From assembly GCA_001304505.1 (NCBI GenBank), contig LJUQ01000014.1, forward strand, positions 1 to 35,171: a stretch of 35,171 nt of DNA, read 5' to 3'. The translations under genes were made by a program, and so were the position numbers. The stretch is from Bacteroides sp. SM23_62_1. Its GTDB lineage: Bacteria; Bacteroidota; Bacteroidia; Bacteroidales; SM23-62. Below, in pieces: positions 8,618 to 18,028 of this stretch (the first letter of the stretch is position 1; the number at the start of each line of letters is the position of its first letter). Below the pieces are notes generated by a model that was not told where the DNA came from, made no database searches, and saw only the letters and a list, made by a program, of their open reading frames with translations.

Positions 8618-11600
8618 TCAGCTCAGAAGATATTTCTTCAGGGTTAATTTCAGATCCTCTGCTTTTATCGGCTTTGATATATGTTCATTACACCCGGATT
8701 TCAGGGATTTTTCCCGGTCATCAGTGAAAGCAAAAGCTGTCAGGGCAATGATCGGAATAGACTTATTCGTTTTACGGATTTCTTCTGTAGCTAAAAGTCC
8801 ATTCATCTCGGGCATCCTGATATCCATGATGATGAGATCAAGCTGTGGATTAGATCTGAATATTTCAAGAGCCAGCACGCCATTTTTAGCCCAAATCAGA
8901 TCCGCATTGGTATTACGCAGCAAAGATTCCAGGAAAAGGTAGTTCGAACCATCATCCTCAGCAATCAGGATTCTCTTATTACTCAAATCCAGCTTTTCGA
9001 CAGCAGTCTTTCTGATTTTTTTCTCTTTCAGGATAAGTGATTCATTTTCTTCACTGATCTTCAGCGTGATATAAAAAGTTGAACCATGGTCTTTCTTTGA
9101 TTCAACCCAAATATCCCCTCCAAGCATATGAATAATCTGTTTGGAGATTGCCAGTCCAAGTCCTGTACCTCCATAGCGTCTGGAGTATGAATCATCGGCT
9201 TGAGTAAACCGTTCAAAAATTACTTTATGTTTGGATTCATCAATACCAATTCCACTATCTTTTACAAAGAATTGTATTTCTTTATCATTTAAATCATAAC
9301 CTAATTCAATAAATCCTTCATTGGTAAATTTTAGTGAATTGTAAAGAAGATTGCACAGAACCTGCTTTAATCTATGTTTGTCAGTATATATAACAGGATT
9401 CATATCATCCTGGAAATTTTTTCTGAAATGAATTTTTTGTTTAGTCTGGCTCAGTCTATCTGCTTTGAACTCACTAAACAGGTCATCCAGGAAATTATTA
9501 ACAGGAAATTTGGATTTGACCAATCCTATATCCCCTGCCTCTATACGTGATATATCAATAAGATCAGAAATGATCAGCATCAATTCGTTCCCTTTAGCAT
9601 GGATCAGGTTAATATAATCCTGTTGATCCTGCAGGGAAAGGCTTTTGCTTTTAAGCAATTCTGAAAAACCAAGAATAGCATTCATGGGAGTTCGGATCTC
9701 ATGTGACATATTTGCCAGGAATGCTGTTTTAAGTTTATCTGACTGCTCAGCTTTTTCCTTGGCTATTTTTAATTCTTTCTCAACCTTCTTTCTTTCAGTG
9801 ATATTGGTGATAATACAGTGTGTTTGCTTCAACGTACCATCAATATCATAATTCGTACGTCCGTTTATTGATATTTGAATAATTTCACCATTCTTTCTTT
9901 GCAATTCATATTCATCGTCAGATGTATATCCTGTCGTAAGAAGTGTGGCAAAATTTATATTGAATTCAGACTGACCTGGTTTTGTGAGGAAGTCCCCAAA
10001 CCATTTTCCAACGACATCCGATTTCTGGTAACCTGTTATTTCAGTCCAGGCCGGATTAACCTCGATGATAAAACCTTCCTGGTTCAGAGACTGGTATCCA
10101 TTTGGAGCCTGCATATACAGGTTCCTGTAATGCAATTCACTTTCTTCAAGGGTTTGTTGTATTTTTTTTAACTCTGAAATATCCTCTTTAATGCCCAGGT
10201 AATGGGTAATTTCTCCATGGCTATTTCGTATTGGTGAAATAGATGCGCTTTCCCAGAAGGTAGTTCCGTCTTTCCTTTTATTGTGAAATTCACCCTTCCA
10301 TTCTTTGCCCTGGATAATCGTGTCCCATAATTCTTTGTAAAATGATGCTGGAGAATAACCGGTTTTAAGTATACGCGGATTTTGCCCGATTGCTTCATCA
10401 AATGAATAACCGGTGATCTGAGTAAATTTGGGATTAACATATTCAATAGTGCCCTGCGTATCTGTGATCACAACCGATACAGGGCTTTGCTCGACCGCTC
10501 TTGATAATTTCAGGATTTTATCCCTGTTCTCTTTGCGTTCGGTGATATCTCTCAGGGTACCAATAATCTGGAGGGGTTGCCCCAGTGTATCCTTTTCGAG
10601 CATCACGTTGGCGGAGCAGTAAATAATCCTTCCATCCCTGTCCTTCAGCGGAACATCATAATCATGCAGATGTTCTTTCTCCATTAATAAGGTCACAAAC
10701 TCATTCATAATCCTGCTGTCAACAGTAAAATTACTCAGGTGCTTACCGATCAGCTCTTCGCGTGAGTAATCAGAAATTGTAGAAACAGATGGGCTTATTT
10801 CCCTGATAATAAGGTCAGGATCAATTTCAAAATATACATCTGTAATATTTTGAAAAATCATTCTGTATTTTTCTTCACTTAACCGCAGTTTTTCTTCAGT
10901 CTTTTTCCTTTCAGTTATATCCTGAAACAACACCGCCATCTCCCGCGGAGCAATTTGAAATGCAATGATATCATAAGCACCTTTGATGTTATTATCCTCA
11001 TAGTACAAGTCAGTTTTTTCCCAAAGTTCTCCTTTCAGAGCAGCTCTGCGGTACCTGTCAATCAATTCTTTATCAGCAGAAGGAAAAGCCTTATGAATGG
11101 GAAGGCCCAGGAGTTTCTTTGTATCAATGCCTGTGATCCTGTCAGCAGCAGCATTGGCCTCAATAAGGACTAATTCATTATTCTCATCCACTTTGTATGA
11201 ATGCATTCCAAACGGTGAGCGATTAATAATATTCTGTGCCCTGCTTTCAATTTCAACCACCGCTTCTATTGCTTTCAGTTTCTCGGTAATATTTCTGTAA
11301 CTCCATACCCTGCCTATTTTCTCTGAATTGATAAGAACTGGCTTTGTATACCATTCAATAGTTTTTCCGTTTTTCAGTCTGAACGAATCAGTATTGGAAT
11401 CATCGGATTTATTTATCAGATCAATTTTTTGCACAAATTTCTCCGGTTCCTCAATGTTCACATAAATCAGTTTCATAAAATCCTCCTCCCTCAAATCTGC
11501 TGCCGGACTTTCATCCAATCCAAGATTTTCAAATATTTTGCTGGTTGTCAGTGCTATATTCCCTTTATCATCGGTTACCATGATTTCATCAGCAGTTGAC

Positions 11601-11695
11601 TCCAGAACTGCTGTGAGGTTATTCTCTGTTCTTCTTAAAGCATCTTCCAGTTGTACTAATCTTTTTTGAAGATCGTTAAGTTCATTCTTTTTCAT
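8618..11695 (-). CDS. Multi-PAS hybrid sensor histidine kinase with C-terminal receiver
   Basis: A cytosolic hybrid kinase with no membrane segment. Domain order by residue: short coiled coil (1-25), then five PAS/PAC units at about 25-140, 150-265, 275-395, 400-520 and 525-645, several ending in the PAC motif 'DITERK'. Then HisKA with phospho-acceptor His665 in 'MSHEIRTPMNAILGF', a HATPase_c domain (about 770-885) with the N box and 'RYGGTGLGLAIS', and a receiver domain (about 905-1020) with phospho-acceptor Asp958 in 'LIIMDIRMPEMNG' and the conserved Lys in 'ISKPIK'. There is no DNA-binding output, so signal must pass to a phosphotransfer partner outside the window. The kinase core closely resembles that of the 20052-23810 kinase. 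It is divergent from the permease at 12010. Ligands of the PAS domains cannot be read. Confidence 0.96.
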   Translation of the reverse strand: MKKNELNDLQKRLVQLEDALRRTENNLTAVLESTADEIMVTDDKGNIALTTSKIFENLGLDESPAADLREEDFMKLIYVNIEEPEKFVQKIDLINKSDDSNTDSFRLKNGKTIEWYTKPVLINSEKIGRVWSYRNITEKLKAIEAVVEIESRAQNIINRSPFGMHSYKVDENNELVLIEANAAADRITGIDTKKLLGLPIHKAFPSADKELIDRYRRAALKGELWEKTDLYYEDNNIKGAYDIIAFQIAPREMAVLFQDITERKKTEEKLRLSEEKYRMIFQNITDVYFEIDPDLIIREISPSVSTISDYSREELIGKHLSNFTVDSRIMNEFVTLLMEKEHLHDYDVPLKDRDGRIIYCSANVMLEKDTLGQPLQIIGTLRDITERKENRDKILKLSRAVEQSPVSVVITDTQGTIEYVNPKFTQITGYSFDEAIGQNPRILKTGYSPASFYKELWDTIIQGKEWKGEFHNKRKDGTTFWESASISPIRNSHGEITHYLGIKEDISELKKIQQTLEESELHYRNLYMQAPNGYQSLNQEGFIIEVNPAWTEITGYQKSDVVGKWFGDFLTKPGQSEFNINFATLLTTGYTSDDEYELQRKNGEIIQISINGRTNYDIDGTLKQTHCIITNITERKKVEKELKIAKEKAEQSDKLKTAFLANMSHEIRTPMNAILGFSELLKSKSLSLQDQQDYINLIHAKGNELMLIISDLIDISRIEAGDIGLVKSKFPVNNFLDDLFSEFKADRLSQTKQKIHFRKNFQDDMNPVIYTDKHRLKQVLCNLLYNSLKFTNEGFIELGYDLNDKEIQFFVKDSGIGIDESKHKVIFERFTQADDSYSRRYGGTGLGLAISKQIIHMLGGDIWVESKKDHGSTFYITLKISEENESLILKEKKIRKTAVEKLDLSNKRILIAEDDGSNYLFLESLLRNTNADLIWAKNGVLALEIFRSNPQLDLIIMDIRMPEMNGLLATEEIRKTNKSIPIIALTAFAFTDDREKSLKSGCNEHISKPIKAEDLKLTLKKYLLS

Positions 11696-12009
11696 TATTG
11701 TTAATGTGTCTATTAGGGTATTCGTACTAAAAATATATGAATTTGAAAATGGAAGGAAATAAGTGCCGGTGACTTAAATCATCATCTAAGAGTGATATAT
11801 ACTCCACCGACAAATTGAAATTTCTTGCCACGTATCCTGAAATTATTCACCGGCATACTCGCCGGGTTACTTCAAGTCGCCCGGCGAGTAATTTAAGGTT
11901 ACCCCTTGAATGTCACGGTGAATATTACCCGTTGAGTTTTAATAAATCTTAAAAGGTATTCCGGGAACATCATTTTCTTCTATCTTTATCTGAATCCAAA
12001 TAATTGTAA
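11696..12009. other. 314-bp divergent intergenic region
   Basis: The region lies between the start of the leftward kinase and the start of the rightward permease, so both promoters must be here. It contains one 33-nt family hairpin (11857-11889). A TATCTTTA at about 11981 resembles the Bacteroidota -7 motif (TAnnTTTG) but lacks a convincing -33 partner. No ORF is supportable. Confidence 0.5.
11857..11889. repeat. 33-nt hairpin family, copy 3
   Basis: Left arm ACTCGCCGGGTTACT, loop TCA, right arm AGTCGCCCGGCGAGT. Thirteen of 15 positions pair, with one G-T wobble in addition. Because both flanking genes start here and run outward, it cannot be the terminator of either. Confidence 0.8.
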
Positions 12010-14427
12010 ATGCTTCACATTATCCTGAGGTATACTTTTCGTAATCTTTTACGAAACAGGTTCTACCATTTTATTAGCATCATTGGACTTATCATTGCCA
12101 TGACATGCTCATTTTTTATTCTTGTTTGGGCTGATTATGAACTCAGCTTTGACAGGTTTTATTCTACAGGTGAGAGGCTTTACAGATTAACATTTGAATA
12201 CCATAGCAAGGAACACCAATCCCATTTTGCCCGAAGCTACCAGAACTGGGTTCTGCAGATCCCGGAGTTTTTCCCGGAAGTTGAACAGATGATCAGGTTA
12301 CAGCCCATGCGTGAATCCAGGATAAGGATAAACCAGAATAAGTTTTACAACTCAAGAAATTTCTCCAGCGATTCATCATTTTTTGAAGTTTTTGGATTTG
12401 AACTTCTCCGGGGTGATCCTGAAAAAATCCTGGCTGAACCCAGGAGTGTGGTTCTTTCCGAGAGTATAGCCAACAAGTATTTTGAGAATGAAAACCCTGT
12501 TGGGAAAGAGATATTTTCAGGGCATCAGTTTGATACCATCATGAATATGTATACTGTAACTGGTATAATGAAAGATTTTCCGGTGAACTCACATTTTCAT
12601 GTTGACATTCTGTCTTCATTTGATGATCCGAAACAACATGTTGGATGGGCTTATATCTATTTGTTATTGCATGAAGGCAGTGATCCGGAAACAATGCTGT
12701 TTAAATTTCCGGACTTTCTGAGGCAGTTTATGAATAATGAAGATCTGGCAGACTGGACTCCGCATCTTCAACTGGTTAAAGATATTCATCTTTATTCAGA
12801 TAAGGACCGTGAAATAGAACATAACGGAAATATCCAGAATATTTCCATATTTTTTATCGTGGCTTTAGTATTACTGATTGTTGCTTTAATCAATTATGCC
12901 AACATTCAGTTTACTGTTATAAATAAAAAGATGGGTTTTATCTTTCTGAATCGGGCGGTCGGAGCAAGAATACGTGATGTTTCAAGATTTATTGTTGTTG
13001 AATCTGCCACACAGAATCTGACCGCTTTTTTGTTCTCCTTTCTGTTACTTATTATTGGGATGCCTCTGTTTAATAAAATCTTTGGATACCAGGTTGATCT
13101 GGCTCATTGGAATATATGGTTACAATTATGTACTACAGGCTTGATTTTTATTGGGCTGGGTATTTTTATCGGTTCATATCCGGTATTATTATTAAGGGGG
13201 AAAGAAAAATTATTGAATCTCACCGGCCAAATTTTCTATCAATCGGGATTCAGCCTTATTTATCCCCGTGGAAAAATGAATGGCAGGAAAGCAATGACTG
13301 TGCTGCAATTTCTGGGAGCTGTGATCCTGATAATTTCGACACTCCTTGTAAATAAGCAGTTAAATTATATGCTGGGAAGTAGTATCGGAAGCGGACAGAC
13401 AGATATACTTGTTTTGAAAAACTTAGCCAGGCCAGTGCTTGATGATTATACGATATTTAAAAGGGAACTATTATCCAATTCTCTTGTCAGGGAGGTGAGT
13501 GCAAGTATGGAGGAACCGGGCCATGAAGTGTTGGATGCCATGCAGTTTGAAATGGATGGAATGGATGAATCCCTTATAGGTGAATATTTGAATGTTTTGC
13601 CTGTCGATAATTCGTTTCTCGAATTTTATGATATACCATTGATAGCAGGAGAAAATTTTCCGGATTACCTGGGTATGGATGCCAACGAATATTATATCAT
13701 CAATGAATCGGCGTTGAAAAAATTGGGTTTTAGATCTCCGGAGGATGCAATAGGACAACCATTTAAACTGACGTTCCAGTGGCCGGGTATTTTCAAAGGA
13801 GGGAAAATCATCGGAGTTTCAGAAGATTTCCATTTCTACTCCATGAATAAAGCAATAAAACCTATTGTTATGTTTCAGAAACATATTTTTTTCTGGTGTT
13901 TCGTTATTCGAGTAGATGATAATAATTTTGACCAGGCTGTTGATTATGTGGCAAATACATGGGATCGGATCTATCCTGATTATCCTCTTGAATACCACTT
14001 TGTTGATGATTTGTATGCGGCAATTTACCAGACGGAAATTATGCAGGTAAAAGTCATGGGAATCTTTTCCCTGCTTACAATTATTCTTGCATTACTGGGA
14101 CTCGTCAGCGTTGTGATGTATTCCACAGAAATGCGAACAAAAGAAATAGGCATCAGAAAAGTAAATGGTGCCGGTATTTTCAGGATCCTGTTATTGTTGA
14201 ATGGAGAAATATTTGTACAGATTCTTGTGACTCTCCTGCTGGCAATTCCGCTTACATGGTATATTATTAATCGCTGGTTACAAAACTATATCTACCGCAT
14301 AGATATTCACTGGAGTATTTTTGTTTTTGCCGGACTCATTATCATTATACTGGCACTTCTTTCAACAAGCTATCAGACATATCGTGCGGCCGACAGGAAT
14401 CCGGTTGAAAGCCTGAGGTATGAATAG
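12010..14427 (+). CDS. ABC transporter permease, MacB/FtsX family (orphan)
   Basis: An 805-residue permease with two MacB-core/FtsX repeats, the arrangement common in Bacteroidota. TM1 is at about residues 20-42 ('FISIIGLIIAMTCSFFILVW'), followed by a periplasmic core (about 45-270), three membrane segments (about 275-400), then a second half with TM at about 435, a second periplasmic core and three C-terminal segments. 'MRTKEIGIRKVNGAG' is the cytoplasmic coupling loop that contacts the ATPase. The C-terminus 'NPVESLRYE' is the family ending. MacB-type systems transmit force across the membrane for export or lipoprotein-related work rather than move substrate through the bilayer. No ATPase gene is adjacent, so it must use one encoded elsewhere. 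A paralog sits at 29668-32049. A hairpin and U-tract follow the stop. Confidence 0.93.
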   Translation: MLHIILRYTFRNLLRNRFYHFISIIGLIIAMTCSFFILVWADYELSFDRFYSTGERLYRLTFEYHSKEHQSHFARSYQNWVLQIPEFFPEVEQMIRLQPMRESRIRINQNKFYNSRNFSSDSSFFEVFGFELLRGDPEKILAEPRSVVLSESIANKYFENENPVGKEIFSGHQFDTIMNMYTVTGIMKDFPVNSHFHVDILSSFDDPKQHVGWAYIYLLLHEGSDPETMLFKFPDFLRQFMNNEDLADWTPHLQLVKDIHLYSDKDREIEHNGNIQNISIFFIVALVLLIVALINYANIQFTVINKKMGFIFLNRAVGARIRDVSRFIVVESATQNLTAFLFSFLLLIIGMPLFNKIFGYQVDLAHWNIWLQLCTTGLIFIGLGIFIGSYPVLLLRGKEKLLNLTGQIFYQSGFSLIYPRGKMNGRKAMTVLQFLGAVILIISTLLVNKQLNYMLGSSIGSGQTDILVLKNLARPVLDDYTIFKRELLSNSLVREVSASMEEPGHEVLDAMQFEMDGMDESLIGEYLNVLPVDNSFLEFYDIPLIAGENFPDYLGMDANEYYIINESALKKLGFRSPEDAIGQPFKLTFQWPGIFKGGKIIGVSEDFHFYSMNKAIKPIVMFQKHIFFWCFVIRVDDNNFDQAVDYVANTWDRIYPDYPLEYHFVDDLYAAIYQTEIMQVKVMGIFSLLTIILALLGLVSVVMYSTEMRTKEIGIRKVNGAGIFRILLLLNGEIFVQILVTLLLAIPLTWYIINRWLQNYIYRIDIHWSIFVFAGLIIIILALLSTSYQTYRAADRNPVESLRYE

Positions 14428-14438
14428 TGACGGGATTT

Positions 14439-14498
14439 ACTAAGGATATGACTTTCAGTCATTCCCTGAGTGATTTTTTTTATAAAAAATCATTTTTT
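14439..14498 (+). terminator. 33-nt family hairpin followed by T-rich hairpin, likely terminator
   Basis: Copy 4 of the 33-nt family occupies 14439-14471: left arm ACTAAGGATATGACT, loop TTC, right arm AGTCATTCCCTGAGT, with 12 of 15 paired. It runs directly into a perfect 9-bp stem, TGATTTTTT (14471-14479) and AAAAAATCA (14484-14492), followed by six T. This arrangement 12 bp after the permease stop is the best terminator-like structure in the window. Confidence 0.65.
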
Positions 14499-14556
14499 CC
14501 ATACGATATTTCAGCATTTCTGTCATAAAGGGATAGAAACCCTTAAATTTTAAGAA

Positions 14557-15885
14557 ATGGAACGTTACATTGAACAATTAATCGAGGATCTCAGGAAAGC
14601 CAGAAATTATGATGATCCTCCTGAGATTATGGAAGATTTTCTTATCAGCCAGGTTGAAAAGGTGGAAGATCATCTTGCGGATGTGGAGGAGTATCTGAAT
14701 GGCTCCAGGCAGCCGTTATCCCAAATCCTGGGTGTTGAAACGGAGAGGTTACCTTCGCCGGAACGTTTATCGGATGATCAGGCTGCTTTGCTTGCCATTG
14801 AAATGGAAAAACTCTGGAAGCATTTTCGTTTTTACCCTTCCTATCCTGCAGATGATCTGCCTGGAAAAGTCAGGTACCGTCTTCTGAGGGATAACTGGGA
14901 CATTGACCAGGTCTGCCTGTCTACCGGTGCAATTGGTGTGGAGTTTTGCGATTATGACGATGAAAATTGTCCGCTGCCGGAATATTGCAATGACTGTGAG
15001 CTGTGGAAAGCAGAGTATGATGAAGTGAATGATTCTCAAAAGGAGAAGAAAGAAAGAGCTAAATCAGTTGAAGCAGTTGGCCGTAACGCAGATCCGGATT
15101 TTCGCAGAAAAGTGGACAAGGCAAAAGAATTAATGAGCAGGATGCCGGTCCGTGAGGAGTATATCTCCGGGATTTATAATTACTGTGATCGCTGGTGTGA
15201 GAAATGTGGTTTTACCAAACGCTGTCTGAATTGGGCCATGGGAAGAGAAATGGGTGATGAGAGTGAAGAAATGGATATTCATAATAAAGCTTTCTGGGAA
15301 CAGTTGTCTGTAATCTTTCAGGCCACATTTGAATTTCTCTCTGAGAAGGCTGAAGAAATGGGAATAGAACTGGATGCTGAACCTGAAGTAGAAGATGCAG
15401 AAGAGGAGACAGAAGAAGAAGCTATTCAGAACAGTCCGCATATTGCTCTGGCGCATGAATATTCGCTGAAAGCCCATAAGTGGTTTGAAGAAAACAGGAA
15501 CAGCCTGGAAAAAGCCATTAAAAACATTTCGGTTGTGAATGAGAATGAACTTGTTAACCTTAAGGATGCCATTGAGGTTATCCAATGGTACCATATATTT
15601 ATCTATGTTAAACTGAGACGTGCCCAAAATTCACTAAGGGATGAGAAGGAGGAAGAAGATTCTGAACTGGCAGAGATGATGGCAGATCATACAAATGGGA
15701 CAGCAAAGATTGCGCTTATTGCAACTGACCGTTCCCTAGCAGCTTTTGGCTACCTGCTTGAGAATATGAAAGATAAAGAGGATGAGATCCTGATATTCCT
15801 GACAATGCTGGGTAAAATAAGGAATATGACTGAAAAAACTTATCCCCGGGCCAGGGACTTTAAGCGGCCTGGTTTTGATGAGTAG
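14557..15885 (+). CDS. Uncharacterised protein with two four-cysteine clusters
   Basis: I do not recognise a named family. The 442-residue protein has no signal peptide or membrane segment and is mainly helical and acidic. An N-terminal helical part (1-100) is followed by cluster 1, Cys131-x6-Cys138-x5-Cys144-x2-Cys147 in 'FCDYDDENCPLPEYCNDC', and cluster 2, Cys210-x3-Cys214-x2-Cys217-x5-Cys223 in 'YCDRWCEKCGFTKRC'. Cys120 is a further candidate. Such sets could hold zinc or an iron-sulfur cluster. Residues about 275-290 are a Glu-rich linker and about 295-440 are again helical. The motif 'CDRWCEKC' seems familiar from other uncharacterised bacterial proteins, but I cannot name the family. 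It has its own intergenic region upstream and is convergent with the MATE gene. ATG at 14557 is the natural start. Confidence 0.85.
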   Translation: MERYIEQLIEDLRKARNYDDPPEIMEDFLISQVEKVEDHLADVEEYLNGSRQPLSQILGVETERLPSPERLSDDQAALLAIEMEKLWKHFRFYPSYPADDLPGKVRYRLLRDNWDIDQVCLSTGAIGVEFCDYDDENCPLPEYCNDCELWKAEYDEVNDSQKEKKERAKSVEAVGRNADPDFRRKVDKAKELMSRMPVREEYISGIYNYCDRWCEKCGFTKRCLNWAMGREMGDESEEMDIHNKAFWEQLSVIFQATFEFLSEKAEEMGIELDAEPEVEDAEEETEEEAIQNSPHIALAHEYSLKAHKWFEENRNSLEKAIKNISVVNENELVNLKDAIEVIQWYHIFIYVKLRRAQNSLRDEKEEEDSELAEMMADHTNGTAKIALIATDRSLAAFGYLLENMKDKEDEILIFLTMLGKIRNMTEKTYPRARDFKRPGFDE

Positions 15886-15889
15886 ATAA

Positions 15890-15922
15890 ACGGATCGGAT
15901 GACTCAAAGTCATCCGATCTGT
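15890..15922. terminator. 33-nt hairpin family, copy 5, between convergent genes
   Basis: Left arm ACGGATCGGATGACT, loop CAA, right arm AGTCATCCGATCTGT. Fourteen of 15 positions form Watson-Crick pairs and the remaining one is a G-T wobble. It fills the 45-bp gap between the convergent cysteine-cluster gene and the MATE gene, so it could act as a bidirectional terminator. Confidence 0.7.
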
Positions 15923-15930
15923 TCTCTAAA

Positions 15931-17355
15931 CTAAACCACTCTCAGTTTCCATTTCCCTCTTCTAAACAATAGCAGGGCTATTATTGCCATAGTTGATTCA
16001 GCGGTGATGATTGCTATATAAACTCCTTTTTCCGCATAACCCATCATTATTGCCAGCAGGTATGCCAGTGGGATCTCAAAAAGCCAGAAGCAAAACAGGT
16101 TAATGATTGTTGGTGTAGCTGTATCGCCTGCTCCGTTAAATGCCTGGACCATAACCATTCCAAGGGCATACAATATAAACCCGTAACTGATAATTCTCAG
16201 ACAGACAATACCACTTTCAATGACAGCAGGATCATTGATAAACAACCTGATAAAAACCGAAGGAAAAGCAATAAAGACCAGCGCAATAATTCCGAGAAAT
16301 GTCATATTTACTTTACCGGTATAAAGGACTGATTTTTGTGCCCTGTCTGGTTTCCCTGCGCCAAGGTTCTGGCCAACCAGTGTTGCAGTTGCGTTGCTTA
16401 ATCCCCAGGAAGGAAGTAAGGTAAAAATAATCACGCGGATAGCGATTGTATAACCGGCAACAACTTCACTCCCAAATTCTGCTATAATGCGCATCAGGCC
16501 AATCCAACTTGTGGTAGCAATGATGGACTGCCCGATACCACCCATTGAAAGCCGGATCAGTCGTAACAAAACATTATGCTGGATATACAGGTGGCGGATC
16601 ATCAGTTTAACCCTGCCTTTTCCTTTAAAGAGCAAATAGAACTGATAGATTACTGCTATTCCCCGGCCGGTGTTTGTTGCTATGGCAGCTCCCTGAATGC
16701 CTAACTCGGGAAACGGTTCAAGGCCGAAAATCAAACAGGGATCGAGGATGATATTAACAATATTTGCCAGCCATAAAATTCTCATTGAAATAGCTGCATC
16801 GCCGGAGCTTCTGAAAATCGCATTTATGATAAAAAGGAGCATGATTATTCCATTCCCGCCGAACATGATGGCTGTATACATAAAATTCTGATCCACCATT
16901 TTACTGTCAGCACCCATCAGGTAAAGGAGTTTTGATGCAAATAATACTCCGGGGATGGAAATTAATAAGGAAACGAAAACGCCCGTCATGATAGCCTGGA
17001 AAGAAGTTAATGCGGCACTTTCAGGATTCTTTTCACCGATACGGCGAGATACCATAGCAGTTGTCCCAACAGCCAGACCCATTCCAATTGCATATACAAT
17101 TGTCATCATTGATTCTGTAATACCGACCGTCGCCACGGCCTCCGCACCCAATTTTGAGACAAAAAAGATATCAACAACTGCAAATACCGACTCCATGACC
17201 ATTTCAAGTACCATTGGTACGGAGAGGAGAAAGATAGCCCGTCCAAGTTTTCCGTTTGTAAAATCCTGTTCCGTTCCGGCAATCGCTTCATACAGGTCAC
17301 TCAATAGAATTCTGATTTTACCTTTTAGTATTTGATATTTGTGAGAAGAATACAT
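15931..17355 (-). CDS. MATE family multidrug/metabolite exporter
   Basis: A polytopic inner-membrane antiporter of the MATE (MatE/NorM-like) family, normally driven by Na+ or H+. At 474 residues it is about 20-30 residues longer than usual at the N-terminus, where a hydrophilic stretch (1-38) precedes 'GKLGRAIFLLSVPMVLEMV', the first membrane helix. Typical motifs are 'VDIFFVSKLGAEAVATVG', 'GLAVGTTAMVSRRIGEK', 'NIILDPCLIFGLEPFPELG' and 'LVGQNLGAGKPDRA', which mark the two six-helix bundles. It is transcribed alone, convergent with the cysteine-cluster gene. An internal start near the first helix is possible. The substrate cannot be told from sequence. Confidence 0.95.
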   Translation of the reverse strand: MYSSHKYQILKGKIRILLSDLYEAIAGTEQDFTNGKLGRAIFLLSVPMVLEMVMESVFAVVDIFFVSKLGAEAVATVGITESMMTIVYAIGMGLAVGTTAMVSRRIGEKNPESAALTSFQAIMTGVFVSLLISIPGVLFASKLLYLMGADSKMVDQNFMYTAIMFGGNGIIMLLFIINAIFRSSGDAAISMRILWLANIVNIILDPCLIFGLEPFPELGIQGAAIATNTGRGIAVIYQFYLLFKGKGRVKLMIRHLYIQHNVLLRLIRLSMGGIGQSIIATTSWIGLMRIIAEFGSEVVAGYTIAIRVIIFTLLPSWGLSNATATLVGQNLGAGKPDRAQKSVLYTGKVNMTFLGIIALVFIAFPSVFIRLFINDPAVIESGIVCLRIISYGFILYALGMVMVQAFNGAGDTATPTIINLFCFWLFEIPLAYLLAIMMGYAEKGVYIAIITAESTMAIIALLLFRRGKWKLRVV

Positions 17356-17819
17356 TAGAATATGGATTTCAAAAAATTAAAGAATGAGAAAAGAAAAAAA
17401 TGATGTCTTGTTAAAACGAAAGAGCAGCAGCAAATCTCAGAATGGAAATATTCTGAAAAGATACCTTACCGGGTGGGCACGGTAATGTACAACGTGAAGT
17501 ATGTTAGGATTGGCTTCATGTCTCAAGTAAGATCGAACGTATACAAAAATAAGAAAATCTTCTATCAGGACAAAAGTACTATAAAAATTTATTACTCTAT
17601 AAAAAATCATTTCAGGATGAGTTATGAACATTTGTAAGGAGTTCTTTGAATAACCAGGGATATACGAAATGATGAAGGATGAATGATGAAGATTTGAAAA
17701 GAGTAAAAACAGAATAAATCCAGGTTCAATATGGGGAATCCAGGATATTAAATAAAATTTTACATTTAACATATAAAAGCTTTTCGAGAGGTATAATTTT
17801 AAAATATATTAAAAATCAT
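17356..17819. other. 464-bp AT-rich non-coding stretch
   Basis: It lies upstream of the MATE gene and before the cyclodeaminase remnant. Open frames on either strand give low-complexity translations with no family resemblance. It may contain the decayed remainder of the cyclodeaminase gene, but I could not align any of it. The MATE promoter should be near its left end. Confidence 0.45.
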
Positions 17820-17984
17820 GATTTACTGGTTACAATAGGAAAATTAATTCTGGGACAAACCGATACCGGAAGCCGTCCAACAAAATTTTTCAAATCGGTT
17901 GGTATGGCCATGTTCGATATTTTTACAGCAAAATGCCTGTATGAGAGGGCATTAGAGATGAATGAGAAAATGAAAATCGAATAA
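17820..17984 (+). pseudogene. 3' remnant of ornithine cyclodeaminase/mu-crystallin family gene
   Basis: Only the last about 54 codons are recognisable. The translation 'DLLVTIGKLILGQTDTGSRP' then 'TKFFKSVGMAMFDIFTAKC' and 'LYERALEMNEKMKIE' with a stop at 17982 matches the C-terminal signature of this family (the 'TxFKSVGxAxxDxxxAxxxYExA' pattern). The frame upstream is open to a stop at 17715, but it contains no ATG and no family-like sequence. The NAD(P)-binding and catalytic parts are therefore gone. Members of this family include delta1-pyrroline-2-carboxylate reductases, which act after trans-3-hydroxy-L-proline dehydratase, the very next gene. The location therefore points to a former two-gene pathway cassette. 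Confidence 0.75.
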
Positions 17985-17985
17985 T

Positions 17986-18012
17986 CCTTGGAGCTCATTA
18001 AGAGCTCCAAGG
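17986..18012. terminator. Perfect 11-bp hairpin between remnant and dehydratase
   Basis: CCTTGGAGCTC (17986-17996), loop ATTAA, GAGCTCCAAGG (18002-18012). It begins one base after the stop of the cyclodeaminase remnant and ends 16 bp before the dehydratase ATG. It is not a member of the 33-nt family. No U-tract follows. It could be a terminator, or a 5' UTR stem affecting translation of the dehydratase. Confidence 0.5.
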
Positions 18013-18028
18013 GTATAAAACCTCAACA

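Noticed and set aside
15130-15627. 165-codon antisense ORF inside the cysteine-cluster gene
   Set aside because: The forward gene has a consistent, Cys-motif-bearing translation, and the antisense product has no domain or leader.
17437-17772. 111-codon leftward ORF upstream of the cyclodeaminase remnant
   Set aside because: Aromatic and His-rich translation without family resemblance, in AT-rich DNA that appears non-coding.
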